Assembly: GCF_000003815.2 (NCBI RefSeq)
Contig: NC_049982.1
Span: 4,387,423-4,451,422, forward strand
From: Branchiostoma floridae
Lineage: Eukaryota > Chordata > Leptocardii > Amphioxiformes > Branchiostomatidae
Length of the DNA stretch: 64,000 bases
Reading direction: 5' to 3'
Below the pieces are notes generated by a model. That model ran no database searches, was not told where the DNA came from, and was given only the letters and a program-made list of their open reading frames with translations. The translations under genes were made by a program, and so were the position numbers. This document shows positions 1 through 12,428 of the stretch, in pieces. How positions within the stretch are numbered: the stretch's first letter is position 1; each line of letters begins with the position of its first letter.

Positions 1-222
1 CAGAGTCGAAGTTGCATTGTGATTTGCAACACAAAAGTCTTTCATCCCTTTATGAGAATGGTTAAATGACTTGAACACATAAAACATCTTGACACTGAAC
101 TCCACACACTTTTTTTTATTACACTGGAAGTCTAACATCATTTGCATTGTTCAACACTTCATATCAAATACTGATAATTTTGTTACACCTTACACCAGTA
201 TCAATGTAACGTCAGTTCACCA

Positions 223-290
223 GTCAGTTTGCGGGGTAACCTATATCCATTACCAGTCAGTTTGCGGGGTAACCTATATCCATTGTATTT
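223..290. repeat. Two-copy 35-bp tandem duplication
   Basis: A unit beginning accagtcagtttgcggggta and running through aacctatatccatt occurs twice back to back with no mismatches that I can see. It is a simple local duplication with no coding sense. The same region also begins (positions 1-54) with a partial copy of the repeat whose complete inverted form lies at 2703-3026. Confidence 0.8.
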
Positions 291-542
291 AGAACATCAT
301 GTTTAGGATTACCAATTCAACGAAAGGTTTCAAACTGTAATATTTTCAAAAAAGTTTGAGACTACCATCTGTCCTCCTAACATTCCTAAATACCCTGCTT
401 TTAAAAACAACTAGCGTTAATAATCATAAATACTACACTGGACTTAAGTGTTGTCACCTACATGTACATTATGAAATCTCCAAGCAGATGTTGTGCGCTA
501 AATTGTAAGTTAACGTTTTCCAGGCAGTTTGATAAAGAAAAG

Positions 543-724
543 TAGCCTCTACCAGGCTCCGTGGATCGTTGGTCTAAATGTAGAAATTGGACAATGTCAA
601 GTAAAGTCACGTGGTGAAGACAATATTTTTGCTGGCCGGCCAACTCCCCTAGCGTACTATTGACTCTATTTGTTGTCCAATTTCTACAATTAGACCACCG
701 ATCCATGGAGCCTGGTAGAGGCTA
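543..724. mobile_element. MITE, 182 bp, about 50-bp terminal inverted repeats, 9-bp target duplication
   Basis: The left end reads tagcctctaccaggctc and the right end is its reverse complement. Pairing continues for about 50 bp with few mismatches, leaving about 80 bp of unique centre. Flanks are aaagaaaag (534-542) and aaagaaagg (725-733), an 8/9 match. A 9-bp duplication plus long terminal inverted repeats beginning TAG is typical of non-autonomous Mutator-like (MULE) elements; the superfamily call is inference. Four other miniature elements in this window share the TAG/TAA start and 8-9-bp duplications. Confidence 0.85.
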
Positions 725-2702
725 AAAGAAAGGGGCAGCTCATAAAATGTAACAATCTAGCCCCCAACATTTCCTTGGAAATGACACATCACCCTTTTCG
801 TACATATATTAACATCTTCCCACCTTTGATAAAACATTTGCTTCATCAAAATTTGATCCAAGGCCTCCACACAAATAAACCACATTCCATTTGTCTCTAA
901 AAACATTCACTGGCCAGGAATAGAACAAGTACATGTGTACCTAAAAATAACATATGATTCAAAATGTCAGCAACAAATTATTTGTCATATTGGTAAAATA
1001 CAACCCTTATAATATACATGAGCACCTTAGTTGACAAATCTATAGCTAATAGTGTTGATCATATAAAACTGTTTCACAAGTCTGAGTGCAAAGCAGAAAC
1101 AAACAAGGTAGAAAAAACTATTATAGCAAGGAAGATATGTTTGAAGGTACATGTATTAGCTTCAATTTCTTTCCACAACAATATTGGAGCAGTATCGAAA
1201 GAAATTTATGATGATAATCGAAAGACATTTACCTTCATACGAAAATAAAAGCTGATGCTGACTGTATTCAATTCTATATATTATTATATATATCATCATA
1301 TCAATTTATCATATTTGACAATGTTACACTTTGGCTATGTACAATGTACAATACTTAGTTTGAACTTCATTCCAATCCTCGGTCTCCTAAGTGTAGGACT
1401 GTGCAAAGTTGTTAATAACACTGGTTTCCTAGCAAATGTTGTTACACAAGCTGGAAAACGTTCAACATTAGTTAAGGCATCTTTCACAGACGTGGAATGC
1501 TTAATTTTACACAATGTACACTAAGTGTAGAGTACATTTATAAGGCAAGTGCTGATTTAGGCATTTTTAAGTAGTACAAATTAAAAAGTCTGATAATTTT
1601 TCTAGTGTTACATGTACACACATGTAACAAGGCAAGCATAGTTATAGTCTTTTTGTTCAACAAGGCACTTACATACTGACTTACATACACTTTGGGCCTT
1701 CCATGAGTGCTGGCCCTCATTGTTGGGGGGAGTGCTGATTTGCCATTTTCAGCATACGGGCCAGGTTCTTTACATCTTACTGATGAGGGGCTTATAGTAT
1801 CGAAAATCCTTTCAATGAAAAAGGTCATATGGCTACATGCATGATCTACAGTAGGTAAAAGTGAAGCACATGAAAGGAAAATTTTAAGGACTTAAAAATT
1901 CTAAGGACTTAAAAACCTCTTGTGCACAGAATGACATGCACTGAGCTTTGAGATTTGTTCAGCAAGGCACAGAAGGTAACAATAAGCATTAAAGGCATAG
2001 CTTGTGTGTGTCGTATACTCATCATCTCACACATACTCCTATTACTTGTCTACAAAATGTACTTTTTTCAATGCTCCCTGCAGTAAGTACATATCCCCCT
2101 AAATCTAGACAATGTCATATTTTTTTCCATCCCAGATGTGACAATTCTGCATATACTTACTTTCCATCCGACCAGTAGCCAGAATTTCTGTCACCCCAAT
2201 CAAACGTGAAAATAAATATTTGAGTTTGAGCTTCAAACTAAAAGTACAATTCATAACATGAATAGCTTGGTGTCTAAAGAAGTAACGTGAAACGAAAACT
2301 TTGTAACTCAAATACTCTAAAATGCTGAAATGTTCGCGGTAGTTTTATGTTCGTGGTTTTCCCGGTGGCCACTTCACCACAAAAATTTTTCTATTAAGGT
2401 ATGAGACTACAGTTTTTGGTGCTACTGCTAACTCAAAACCACCGTGGACGCTCCATTTTCCTGCTATTGTAAAAGTAAATTCCTACGAACTTTAATGAAT
2501 TTACAGTAACTTACAGGTACTTGCAGCAGTTTCCTGAAAAATTAATACATGTACTGGCATATAATCAATCAAAAATTGATACTGGCAATGCCGCATATAG
2601 ATTATAGTCCTAGACATTAGTCTTTCTTTGGTCTTTCAACTCACGTGCATGGTGTATATCCACACTTATGGCTCTTAACTTGAAAATTCATCTGTGATGG
2701 TC
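725..2702. other. Intergenic stretch without recognised genes
   Basis: AT-rich sequence 3' of the kinase gene. Open frames here are short and show no recognisable protein. Around 2325-2500 there is a motif-rich patch (gttcgcggtagttt, ttcgtggttttcccgg, aaaaccaccgtgg) that looks like a decayed dispersed repeat with partial inverted symmetry. Nothing else is recognised. Confidence 0.5.
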
Positions 2703-3026
2703 GAAGTCATTCTGAGTCAAAGTTGAATGGTAATTTGCAACATAAAAATTTGACTTACCAGTCCATCATCCCTTTAACAGATGTTTAACAGATGGGGGGG
2801 GGGGCACCACAGACATACTTTCTACTTAAGACATACTTTCTACTTAAGACAATCCACTGCTCACTCTAGTCATGTGTAGAATAACCATAATGGTAAATCA
2901 CAGAAAATGTGAATGGAAATGTTCATTCCTTGACAAAGACTGGAGTTTGAAAGAACGGAAAATGTGAGTAAGCCGAAATTTTGAATTGGAAATTACAGTT
3001 CCACTTTGACTCAGAATAAGGACTTC
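2703..3026. mobile_element. Inverted-repeat element (MITE-like), about 42-bp arms
   Basis: The left arm starts gaagtcattctgagtcaaag and the right arm is its imperfect reverse complement ending ctcagaataaggacttc. The arms enclose about 240 bp that includes a G8 run and a short direct duplication (cttaagacatactttcta). One arm-like copy is also present at 1-54. No clear target duplication was found, so the class is not assigned. Confidence 0.6.
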
Positions 3027-3102
3027 ATAGTTTGATTACCCTGCAACCTGAGGACAATACATTTTCTGTAACCTTAGATGCTAAAATAACACGTAACAAA
3101 AC

Positions 3103-3475
3103 CAGGGCTCGAAATTCATTTTGGGGAATAGGTGCACTGGTGAACCCAACCTAGAAAGTTGGGTGCACCAAAATATTTTTGGGTGCACCACATAAAATAA
3201 AGTAGAATATCAGAATAACCTAATTGCAAACCTACTAAATTAGTAATTTAAACGGAGCTCTTCAGAAATCGGAAGTACTATGACAGTCATCTTATTATCT
3301 TTCTAACACATAGATGTCAAGAATATGGTGTTTACTTAGTATACTGACATCTTAACATACATAAGCCTATGGAAATATTTGGGTGTGCACCCTGTGCACC
3401 CACAGAAAATAATTGGGTGCACAGCTCCAATTTTGGTGCACCTGGGTGCACAAAACCCCAGTATTTCAAGCCCTG
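3103..3475. mobile_element. hAT-like miniature element with CAGGGCTYGAAAT termini
   Basis: The left end is cagggctcgaaattc and the right end gtatttcaagccctg, near-perfect inverted repeats. The interior is built from repeats of gggtgcacc in both orientations. A CAGGG terminus is typical of hAT elements. The flanking 8-mers (aacaaaac and aaagccaa) do not match, so either the duplication has decayed or the ends are mis-set. Confidence 0.6.
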
Positions 3476-3509
3476 AAAGCCAATTGTCAACATTTGATAC
3501 GAATCATCC

Positions 3510-6500
3510 TCATAACCCGGCATGTTTCCTGTTACAGGTAAGGTTCTTCTTCATCTCGAAGTACCAGTCGAAGCGAGCCAGCGCATACTCCAGGAACCCG
3601 AAGCTTATGTGGCTCATGTAGGCCTGTGCTATGGACCACAGGCTCCACCAGTAGTGGGACACCAGCGCGAACCTCTCAACCTCCTGTAGTATCGCATCCC
3701 GGTCGGCGGAGACATCGCCGCTCTCCGAGAGGTAGGCCTCGATGAGATGGAGCTGCTGCTTCCGCGAGGGCCAGGCCAGGCGGTCGATGGTGAAGTGAGG
3801 CCACTTGGGGTGTGTGTAGTCCATGGCCCACTCGCAGAAGTGGTTAGCGAACTCGCAGCCGCGGTAGTTGTAGGCGCTGTACTCGTAGTCGATGACGGTG
3901 ACCCTGTCGTCGGTGGGGGCCGCCCCGTCCTTGTCGTCCACTAGGATGTTCCCCTCTTGCAGGTCGTTGTGGCAGAAGACAACAGGGGAGTGGGTGTCTT
4001 CTATCAGCCTGGGAGGGTCAGAATAGGAGACATGAAGTATTAAGTCTATCAGACAATGCGAAAATGCTTAATTATACAGTCAGGCTTTTCATTTGACGTC
4101 ATCTACGTAATGTTGGATTACAGTGCACATCTGTAAAATGCACCAGGATGTTCCTCTCCTGCAGGTCGTTGTGGCAGAAGACAACAGGAGAGTGGGTATC
4201 TTCTATCAGTCTGGGCGGGGAGTCAGAAATGGAGACATCAAGTTTTAAGTTTATCACACAATGTGAAAATGCTTAATATACGCCTGCTTTTCATTTGATG
4301 TCATCAGCGCCATGTCGGATTATAGTGCACATCTGCAAAATGCATGAAGATGCTACTGCTCAATCCAAGTACATGCCAACATGGTCGGTAAGGTATTCAA
4401 ATTAATACAGGGTTTACAGGGTCTGGGAAACTGTTTGTGACTTTGTTTTTGTGAATATATTTTGTGACTATCCAAAGAAAGAAAATTTTTAGGAATCTGA
4501 TTAAAAAGATAAGCTTTGGGCTGTCAAACTACATTTTTGAACCCCAATTATCATCCTTCGTAATTGTGACATTTCTGGAGGAAAAAGCTCCCTCTACCAA
4601 CCTGAGAATGAACTGCAGCTCTGCTTCCAGGTTGTAAGACAGGAGCTGCTTCAGCTGCTGAGACTTGGTCTCGTCCTTGAAGGAGATGTTGTTCAGGATG
4701 TTGCTGAGGTAGCTGCAAACAAGAGAAGACAAAAAATATTATTAAGAACGAATCAAAGCCAGAAATGATTTGTATGTGTCACTCACAGCTTTACTGAGAG
4801 CTATTGATCACAACTGAATGCGCAACAAAGCCAGAAACCAATATACATTTTTGCAAAAACAGGACAAATTACACCATAAGCAGTTGCTTGAGTATGGCAA
4901 TCTTATTACCTGAATGTCTAGCCTTCATCAACAAGAATTGTTGAAATTGCAGACTGCATTGATTATAACTTTGTAGGAAAAAAATGTAGAAACAACTTGC
5001 TATTTACCAACTATACTGAAGCTAAACCAGCTTTCATATTAGCAGAAATTCATATTGATAATAATCATCATGCCAGGCTTTATAGATACAAAGGAAAGTA
5101 TTAATAAGGATTTTGCATTGGTACTAAAATCATTACCTTCGCCTACAAACATGTCAACCAGCGAACGCACCTTTTTAAGTGCTCAGTGAGCCACTTGGGT
5201 TCCTTACACAGAGGCATCTCCAGTCTGTGGAGCCGAGCCATCTTCCGCCCGATGATCGCAGACAGGGTGGGGTTGGACAAGTCTGCTGTGGTCAGGGTTC
5301 GGGATTCCTGTGGTATGGAAGAATAACAAAGAGTCATTCTTGTGTCATACATTAGTATTCCAAATACTGTTTTCAGCCAAGTTGCCCAGGTGGCAACCTT
5401 AGTTTAAAGCCAGGTTGCACCGTCAACAATTCAGGTTGCCCCACTTCCAAGTTATTACTTTCTTCACATCAGCTTAGTTTATCCATTATCGTTTCTTCTA
5501 GTTACATTATACAATGGAACTAGATTACATTATACAATGTAACTACATTTTATCCCAAAAAAATAAATACACATAGGTAGGGGACAAGCAGTGTTCCCAT
5601 TGCAAAATTTCAGGTTGCTCACTGCGCTACCTGGGTTCAAAATAAAGTTGCACCAATCAAAATGTGGTTGCACTTGCAAGTGTGCAAGTGCTTATTTTGA
5701 GCACTGTACTTAGCACATGTAGCTGTACATATTCTCACTGTCTATATCACTCTGACTCATTCAGTGTCTCATTGACACTATCACTCACTCTCTCACTCCG
5801 AAGGAACATCCATTGGCATAATACCGGCAGTGATACTTATACCGGCTAATAACGTAAACGATGAATTTTCGGTGATACCACTAACCTTTAAACGCGAATT
5901 TCCGAGGTATGCACACTTCAGACATCCACGTATTTCAAACATTTTCAAAAAGGCTTCGATAACAGTGCATTCGAAGACAACAAGGCCAAAAGTTTTCAGT
6001 TCATTTTCGGGGCAGCCGAGCTCGTCGTGGGATGAACACACTGTCACGTTCATCGCAAGAACCGTTGCATTATCGCCCGGATCTACGGCTGAATGGGTCA
6101 AATTGAACGTATGCCTCCATTTTCCCGCCATTTTTAATGCTACGCCAGCAGTAAAGTTTTACGTCATAGCGGTTGTGACGGACCAAAATTAAATGAAAAT
6201 TCTTGATAGTATACGCCCATTTTCTCATGACTTTTTGTATGCTCACGCAGGTTTTTGTTTTGTGCAATTACTAACAGAAAAGGAAGGAACAACAGAGGAT
6301 GTATAACTATAAAGGTACTAGTACATAGCGGCTGTTAATTGTGCCATGTTTCGTTCTGCCAGTATTATTGCACCCCCTTCCAACCACACGCCCGTTCTCC
6401 GTGCAATTCCGCAGTGTGTTCCAATTACGATATCATATTTTTAGCAGGACAAGAGAGACAAAAAAAGATACACAGAAGAAGTGGCAAAGGTAAGCTGTAA

Positions 6501-8437
6501 CAGCAACATGTAACTGGAGAAAATGATGCGTTGATCATTTGCCAAATTAGTATTGCTTGAGAAATTGCAGTAAACCTGCCGGTATTATGCCAATGGATGT
6601 TACCTGTTGTGATATTTTCAAGGTCATAACATTGTGGCATCAATTGGGACTCTAAATCAGCAAAAACTTGACTTTGCCACAAGTAAATAATGAATTGACT
6701 AAACCATATAGGGATGAAAGAACTCAATACAGGTCTGTGAAGCATTCTAGTCTGGCAAATCCTTTGCACTGTTTGATCAATTTCTACCATGATCAAGGAT
6801 CAATACAACGCTGACAGAAGCCTGGAGAAGTCTACCCTGGAAAAAGCAAAAACCAAACCAAAGCCAACTCCTAAGACGCAGCCGGAAAGGGTTACCGATC
6901 CCTGCCTGCCACACGCACGTCTGCAACTATACACCCGCCCCACTACCACGGGTGGGTGTTGTGGGGGCACGTGTGGCGGGGATCAGTAACCCTTCCCTCG
7001 CCACCTCTTAGAAGTTTGGTTTTCCCAGGGTAGGAGAAGTCCTTACCTTGAACTCTTCCAGCCTGCCTCCATCGAAGATCCCCCTCAGCTGGGGAGCCAT
7101 CTTCTTCTCGGACAGGATGCTGTAGATGACGGAATCTTGGATCACGGTCGGCACGTCGCTCAGAATCTCTCCGTAGATCCGCAGCAAAATCTTACGTGGA
7201 ACACCTATAGAGAAGGAACAAGAACCTAATGAAACATCTGCTATAATTGTGGTAACAGCAGGATTCATGCCATGTAAGCTAAAGAATGTTTGGATGAATT
7301 GGCAGTCATATTATGACAGTACTAGTAGTGTTCCATTGACATGCTCAGGAAAGACACTGGCCTAGAAGTGGACAACTTACAGCGAGCAATGATCGACAGG
7401 GATGCATGGTCTGCCATCACAGCTCGAGACCGGATGGACTCGACTTAAGCAAGTAAGCAGTAAGCAAGCAGTGTTCCATGCAAATATTACAGTATTTCTA
7501 GACATATCTTTAATGAAAGATGAGGCTGCTCCCAGAATTTAGCCATTGTTTGTTGAGAAAGGGAATGAACTGAGAGGCATCTACTACTACTACACTTTTC
7601 TTTTCCTACTTAATAGTGACAGAGCTAAATGATAAATGACTTAAGAGTGACATAATTCATAAATACAGTTAGGGTTCTTGCCAGCACAGTTCATTTTGGA
7701 CACTAAGTCTCTGTCCAAGAAACTGGATGGTAACTACACCCGTCTGCTTCGTTATGCTCTGAATGTACCCTGGCAGAGTCGCATCGGAAACAAAAACTGT
7801 ACAATGGACTTCCCCCGATCACTATAGAACTATTCAGAAAAGAAGACTGGCCATGACATGAGGAGATGGCTGCCAAAGTTCTCCTCTGGGAACCTGACGC
7901 AAAGAGAAAAAGGGGAACCGAACCTAACACACCTAAGAAAGTTTTGGAGGAGGAGGTTGGTTTAAAGGACAACACCTTGCTAGCCGCCATGCTAGATAGA
8001 AACGCCTGGTCAGACATTGTTAATGACACCTCATATGAGGATGAACTGAACTGAACAGTTCATTTTATAAAATTTGGCCCTCAGCAGAGAGTGCAGGGAT
8101 TAGTGTTTCTGAGGAATATAAAGGGGGAAGATACCCTAGATAGGCTTACTCATGCGCCACTTTCCACGTGGCCTCAACTCCCTAAAATTTCCCGTACGCT
8201 GTGAAAAAAATTCCTGGCGAAAACCTTGACAATGTCCATGTCCATGAACCCACCTTTGACTACATATTTGTCAGGAACAGTGCAGATATAGAGGTAGTTA
8301 CTCAGTCCCCCGGGGAGCGTCTCAACGATGAACTCCTTCTCCGGAATTTCCTTCCAGGGCAGCCCGAGGTAGTCGTGGCAGATCGCCCATGCTTTGTGGT
8401 GAAACGCTGGGTCCAGACCGTTGTTGTTCTCTGCCAT
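3510..8437 (-). CDS. CHK: Choline/ethanolamine kinase (CHKA/CHKB family)
   Basis: This enzyme phosphorylates choline (and usually ethanolamine) with ATP, the first cytosolic step of the Kennedy pathway to phosphatidylcholine. Coding exons in transcription order are 8437-8254, 7204-7047, 5307-5171, 4712-4602 and 4008-3510. All junctions are GT-AG and phases join cleanly to 362 residues, against about 395-460 in vertebrate CHKA/B. Visible hallmarks are the N-lobe LLRIYG after GGLSN, the Brenner loop CHNDLQEGN, the metal-binding IDYEYSAYNYRG, then NHFCEW and a C-terminal RFDWYF. The start chosen is the Met of MAENNNG. The frame stays open upstream through the splice into a 5' exon (14500-14313), so an N-terminal extension of about 75 residues is possible. 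The gene is head-to-head with PEX16. Introns are loaded with transposons. The C-terminal tail after MKKNL is slightly longer than usual. Confidence 0.93.
4139..4343 (-). repeat. Tandem duplicate of the catalytic-loop exon segment (pseudo-exon)
   Basis: Positions 4139-4343 repeat 3938-4140 with roughly 85% identity, covering the 3' splice site, the exon portion encoding RLIEDTHSPVVFCHNDLQEGN and the adjoining intron. The copy keeps a plausible acceptor (ccgcccag) and an open frame through the HND motif, but changes the loop Gly to Arg (QERN). It ends in intron-like sequence without a convincing donor. It lies upstream of the real exon in transcription order, so use of its acceptor would disrupt the enzyme unless it were skipped. 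Confidence 0.8.
5805..6601. mobile_element. DNA transposon-like element, 797 bp, about 25-bp terminal inverted repeats
   Basis: The left terminus is aacatccattggcataatac and the right terminus its exact reverse complement, continuing to ccggca. It sits in a kinase intron. The interior holds a 112-codon open frame on the minus strand (6131-5793) that starts MAGKWRHTFN, is followed by GC-rich exon-like sequence and reads through the left inverted repeat. It has no recognised homologue in my knowledge and may be captured host exon sequence. No convincing target duplication was found. Confidence 0.65.
6887..6994. repeat. Foldback sequence in kinase intron
   Basis: aagggttaccgatccctgcc at the left is inverted as ggcggggatcagtaaccctt at the right with two mismatches. 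The enclosed sequence (cccgccccactaccacgggtgggtg) is itself partly palindromic. It is probably a very small foldback element, directly upstream (in plus orientation) of the kinase exon at 7047. Confidence 0.6.
7340..7447 (+). pseudogene. LINE 3' coding fragment
   Basis: The plus strand encodes a peptide of the form IDMLRKDTGLEVDNLQRAM followed by IDRDAWSAI and a stop. That pattern (D-L/M-x-R-D-T-G-L, then M-x-D-R-D-W) is the C-terminal end of ORF2 in a common invertebrate non-LTR retrotransposon class. It is 5'-truncated and lies in the kinase intron, antisense to the gene. Confidence 0.65.
7690..8054 (+). pseudogene. Second, decayed LINE ORF2 3' fragment
   Basis: The region reads in pieces as LSKKLDGNYTRLLRYALN..W, then after stops and frameshifts as LLWEPDAKRKRG and MLDRNAWSDIVNDTSYEDELN. 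This is the same C-terminal retrotransposon module as 7340-7447 but more complete and frameshifted. Its end lies about 200 bp from the first coding exon of the kinase. Confidence 0.65.
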
Positions 8438-9797
8438 CTTGTAACGAACCGTGGTTCTTACTTGTTGGTAACTCAGACCTGTGTAGAAAACAAGAGGAAA
8501 TTTAAGGATAGATAAGTCTATCAAAAACTAAGGCATTTCAAAATATGCTAGCAATGTATGGAAAAAGCTTTTTCTCCAAGTTCCTTTTAGAGATCCATGG
8601 AAATGTTTTGATAGTCCAACAACTACTGGAAAAAAAACGACATTGCATTCATCTGAAAATATCAGATCTATCTGGTCGTGTTTGTCTCCATCCACGAATA
8701 TTAAAAACACCAGCAAAATTGTCAAATAACATTTAAGCAACCATCTACAACAAGAGCACATTAAAGGAGCATCTCATGGTTGGATAAAGTTTCCCGGCAT
8801 CTTCTTCTCAACCTTAAGATTTGGGGCTGTCTCCAGGACGCTCTGTCTCAGGACGGAAATTTGCTGGTTGGGACGGAAAAAAATATTACCTCAACCGTCT
8901 AAAAATCTGAACTTCGACATGAAATTGTTGAAAATCTATTTTCACAAGCTTAAAAAAATCACATGTTAACAAGAAATATCCACTCCCAAACAATGAGTGG
9001 CCATGGGACGGAAAAAAAAAAATGCTGGAGATGCTCTGCTTAGATGCTTACTGTGTGAAGACTCTACCTCAGAATGGGAAAAACCTGAACAGCCACTGGC
9101 ACTGGTCTCAAACACGCAGCCGCTCAATAAACAAAAGTGCACCAAATGCAATAACACTGGCATCTGTTGATACAAAGCAGGGCCATCAAGTCGTTTGCTT
9201 TATAGCCAGCCAACAGGGCTTATTGAATTTCTTTACAAAATTCTATAGAGCGACACGGGTGTACCGGAGACTAGTAAATCAATTCAGCACTGCCAGAGGA
9301 CTTGCAGACAATGTCGCGCTGCAGAATGGACTGTAATGAGGCTGTTATGTCTTTTTAGAGGCTCCTGCCGCGACTTGTAATGTAATAATTGAAGGTAAGT
9401 ACATGTACTGAATTCGAACATCTGTTGGCACAAGTACAATGTATGACATGCATGTGAATGCCATGGTTTTTATCATCCAATGTCGAGTATAGAGTGAAGA
9501 CCGAGCAGGATAATATAAAAGGGTCAGTGAGGACTGAGGAATACGCAATGTCAATGTCAATGACATAAATATTTCTCATTCTTTGTTTCCTTTGCGTTTA
9601 AAGATCATGACCATTTCAAAAGAGTGATACATTTTGTGCATACACAGCCAGACATCAGATTTGGAAAGGACCTCTGCATCATACAGACTCAGATCTTTAG
9701 TTAGTAGTTAGACTTAGATGACAAGGCAGACACTCATAATATAGTCATGTACAAGTGTTAGGATTAAACAATGCAGCTGTTATTCAGACTTACAATG

Positions 9798-10171
9798 TGT
9801 AGGGTTCTAGCTAGTGCATTTTAGTGCACAAAGGGCCACTACACTATAATTTGTGATCACCACTGTGACACTAAACTGAGGACCACCACGCTAATTTTTA
9901 ACTGGCATATTAGTACTTAGCTATCGTTTACTTGTTAAACAATGTCTAATCAGTGTCTGAACAATGAAAAATGATGATATGCCACGAAAAACTGACCCAA
10001 AAATCCTTCAAATTACATGTGGTGTTAACAGAGTGCCAACTTTTTACTCTACATGTTCAAAATGTCACCGTGGAAGGGCCAAGACCCTCCATCAACACCA
10101 CCCTCCTGATTGGTCGCTTTGCTACCATGACATTAGCAATATGCTAAAATGAAATCCTGGCTAGAACCCTT
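9798..10171. mobile_element. Miniature element with AGGGTTCTAGC inverted ends
   Basis: The left end is agggttctagctag and the right end ctagaaccct, with matching inner segments (cattttagtgc versus gctaaaatg). The 9-mer cttacaatg flanks both sides (9789-9797 and 10172-10180). Size about 370 bp, no coding capacity. Lone end-like sequences of the same family occur near 7667 (agggttcttgcca) and 10946 (tggcaagaaccct). Confidence 0.7.
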
Positions 10172-11905
10172 CTTACAATGCCGATGACTACACAACCATA
10201 CATTGTAATCTGTACCATTTCAAAGTCAAAACTGTCCATCATTTGTATACCTCTCACTTTCTCTCTATCCTCCACACAGACCTGCTGTCCCCAGTGGTCT
10301 ACAGTCCAGGAAAATCAATGGAAACCAAATAACCCACAAGCTGTCACATGATAGAATGTTGAGAGGACATCATCACGATTTGATTACCATGGAGTATGCT
10401 GTCTACACATGGAATCACAGGACGGGTGTTGCCTATAAACATCTCAATAATATGGTGATCTATTTAAAATGTGTGAACATATGGTCTTATGTTCTTATAC
10501 GTGTAGGGTGATGATTTAAACGGAACACAGGATTTTTTTCACACTGTCTTAGTGCAGCAAAGCTATAAATTTCGCAAGTGGTGCAGGCAAGAGCATTGTA
10601 TGGTGTCTGGGGGCATCTTCTGCTCCCCTGAAAATTCTGAAATTTACAACCCTCTGACAGGTCAAATCTAATGATTCTCAAAGCCTCTTTCAAGGCCTCT
10701 CTCTCTCAAAATCTTTTACCTTTGTCAACAACAGAAAAGCCTCCTTATCTATGCTGAAGCCACCATAGCACTGGCTCTCTGGGCACAAGTGACCCAGTAA
10801 AAGAAATGGCCAGAAAAGTGTATTATGAGCCAAAAAAAAAAGGCGCAAAGAGCCTGCTATGGAGGAGATGAAACTCAGCATAGGGGCCAAAATCACAGCA
10901 AAAGGGCCTCCTGCACTCAACTGCACTGCCACTGGCAAGAACCCTCAGGTTCATAAGGTGTCTATGATGAATTTGAAAAAACACGTTTCTGAAATGTATG
11001 TCTCTTGTCATCAGCTCATGTATGAAGGTTAGGACTTTGTATAGGCTAGATATATATTAGATGGAATGACAAGAAAATCCTACTGTATGCTCCTGCTATA
11101 CGTTAACAAGAGACACGTTCAAAACATTTGTCTAATCTCTTATCTGAATGGTACAAACTACAATACCAGGATGTTCATGTCACTTCTCATGGCACAAAAT
11201 GCAATGAAACATGAATATTAAGCTTAGCCAAATGATCTTCTACTGGTACACAATTACTATTATTAGTTTTTATTTATCTTATTAGTATATTACTAAGGTA
11301 ACACAAATGCTGAGAGTTACAGGGCTATTGTACTGCTTACAAGGGATAAATGATTGAAAACTAAGCATTGATCAATCATAGCACTTTAGCAGCCAGGGTA
11401 TGATAAGCTTAAGATAAGCCATTACAGATCTTACGAAAAAATATTGTTACCAGGTTACATCCTTGATACATTTTACCGCAGGGCTATCATACCAAGTGAC
11501 TTACAAGAGAGCACTTTGAGACTAAGAATGACGGTCAACTTACTAAGATAAAATCAGATGACGCCTGGGCTATGAAACAAAATCTGAATCCTGAATTTGA
11601 TAAATCACAAAGAACTATTCTTTGACTGACTGTATGAATGAGTTCAATTTACTATTTTGCTGGACCTCACATATGTATTATATGTGTAGGTCCTGTAACC
11701 CTTCTAGGTAGCCTGAGTACCATAGAGGTTAGCAAGCGAAAGTACTGAACCAGTGGTCACTACAGAGGATAGTTTTCAGGCTTCCAGGAGCATACCTTTC
11801 AGTTATCATATTGACACAGAACACTGGGAGGACCTTGCATATGACAGATCCAGCTGGAGATGCACACTGTCCAGGCAGCTAAAATCAGGCAAAACCAGAC
11901 TGATG
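10172..11905. other. Kinase first-intron sequence, no gene seen
   Basis: No exon-like open frame or recognisable protein on either strand. A right-end-like fragment of the AGGGTTCT family is at about 10922-10946. An unpaired tagcctgagtaccatagagg near 11709 resembles the terminus of the element at 11906-12339 and may be a decayed relative. Confidence 0.5.
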
Positions 11906-12339
11906 TAGCCTGGGTACCATCCGGATAGTAGTTCGCTTCTACGTTCGCTCCTGCTATCCGTCTGGAGACGTGCGCATTCAAACCGTTTGGTGGTGACGCC
12001 AGTTAATGAGCGAATCTAGGAATGCGTTCTAGAGCGCTCGTTCGAACGGGCCCGACCGTCCGCTTCTTCGTCGGCCATGTTGATGATTTTCCGGTGTTGG
12101 AATGCCGGTTCGAACGAGCGCTTGAGAACCCATTCCATAATTCGCCCATATGTAAGGACCAATCAGCGCCTGCGTCCAAAATGTGGACGATTCCAGACGT
12201 TTAGATGGTCCGCGTTCCCAGACGGAAACACAGTGAAGCGACTGTATATAGTGTATAGTGAATGTCAGAGCTAGAAGCGACGGTATATAGTATATAATGA
12301 ACGCCGGAGCGAACTACTTTCCGGATGGTACCCAGGCTA
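11906..12339. mobile_element. MITE, 434 bp, about 33-bp inverted ends, perfect 9-bp target duplication
   Basis: Left end tagcctgggtaccatccgga, right end its reverse complement with one mismatch over about 33 bp. Flanked on both sides by agactgatg (11897-11905 and 12340-12348). A perfect 9-bp duplication supports a MULE-type origin. The interior has subrepeats of the form gaagcgacggtatatagtat near the right end. Confidence 0.9.
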
Positions 12340-12428
12340 AGACTGATGCGCATGGCAGAAGAAAAGCGGATCCTGCGAAAAGAACTCTGCAACAGACTTG
12401 AGTCAGCTTACAGATGTGACCTGTACGT

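Noticed and set aside
11700-11780. Second copy of the 11906-12339 MITE
   Set aside because: Only one end-like word (tagcctgagtaccat) without a partner or target duplication.
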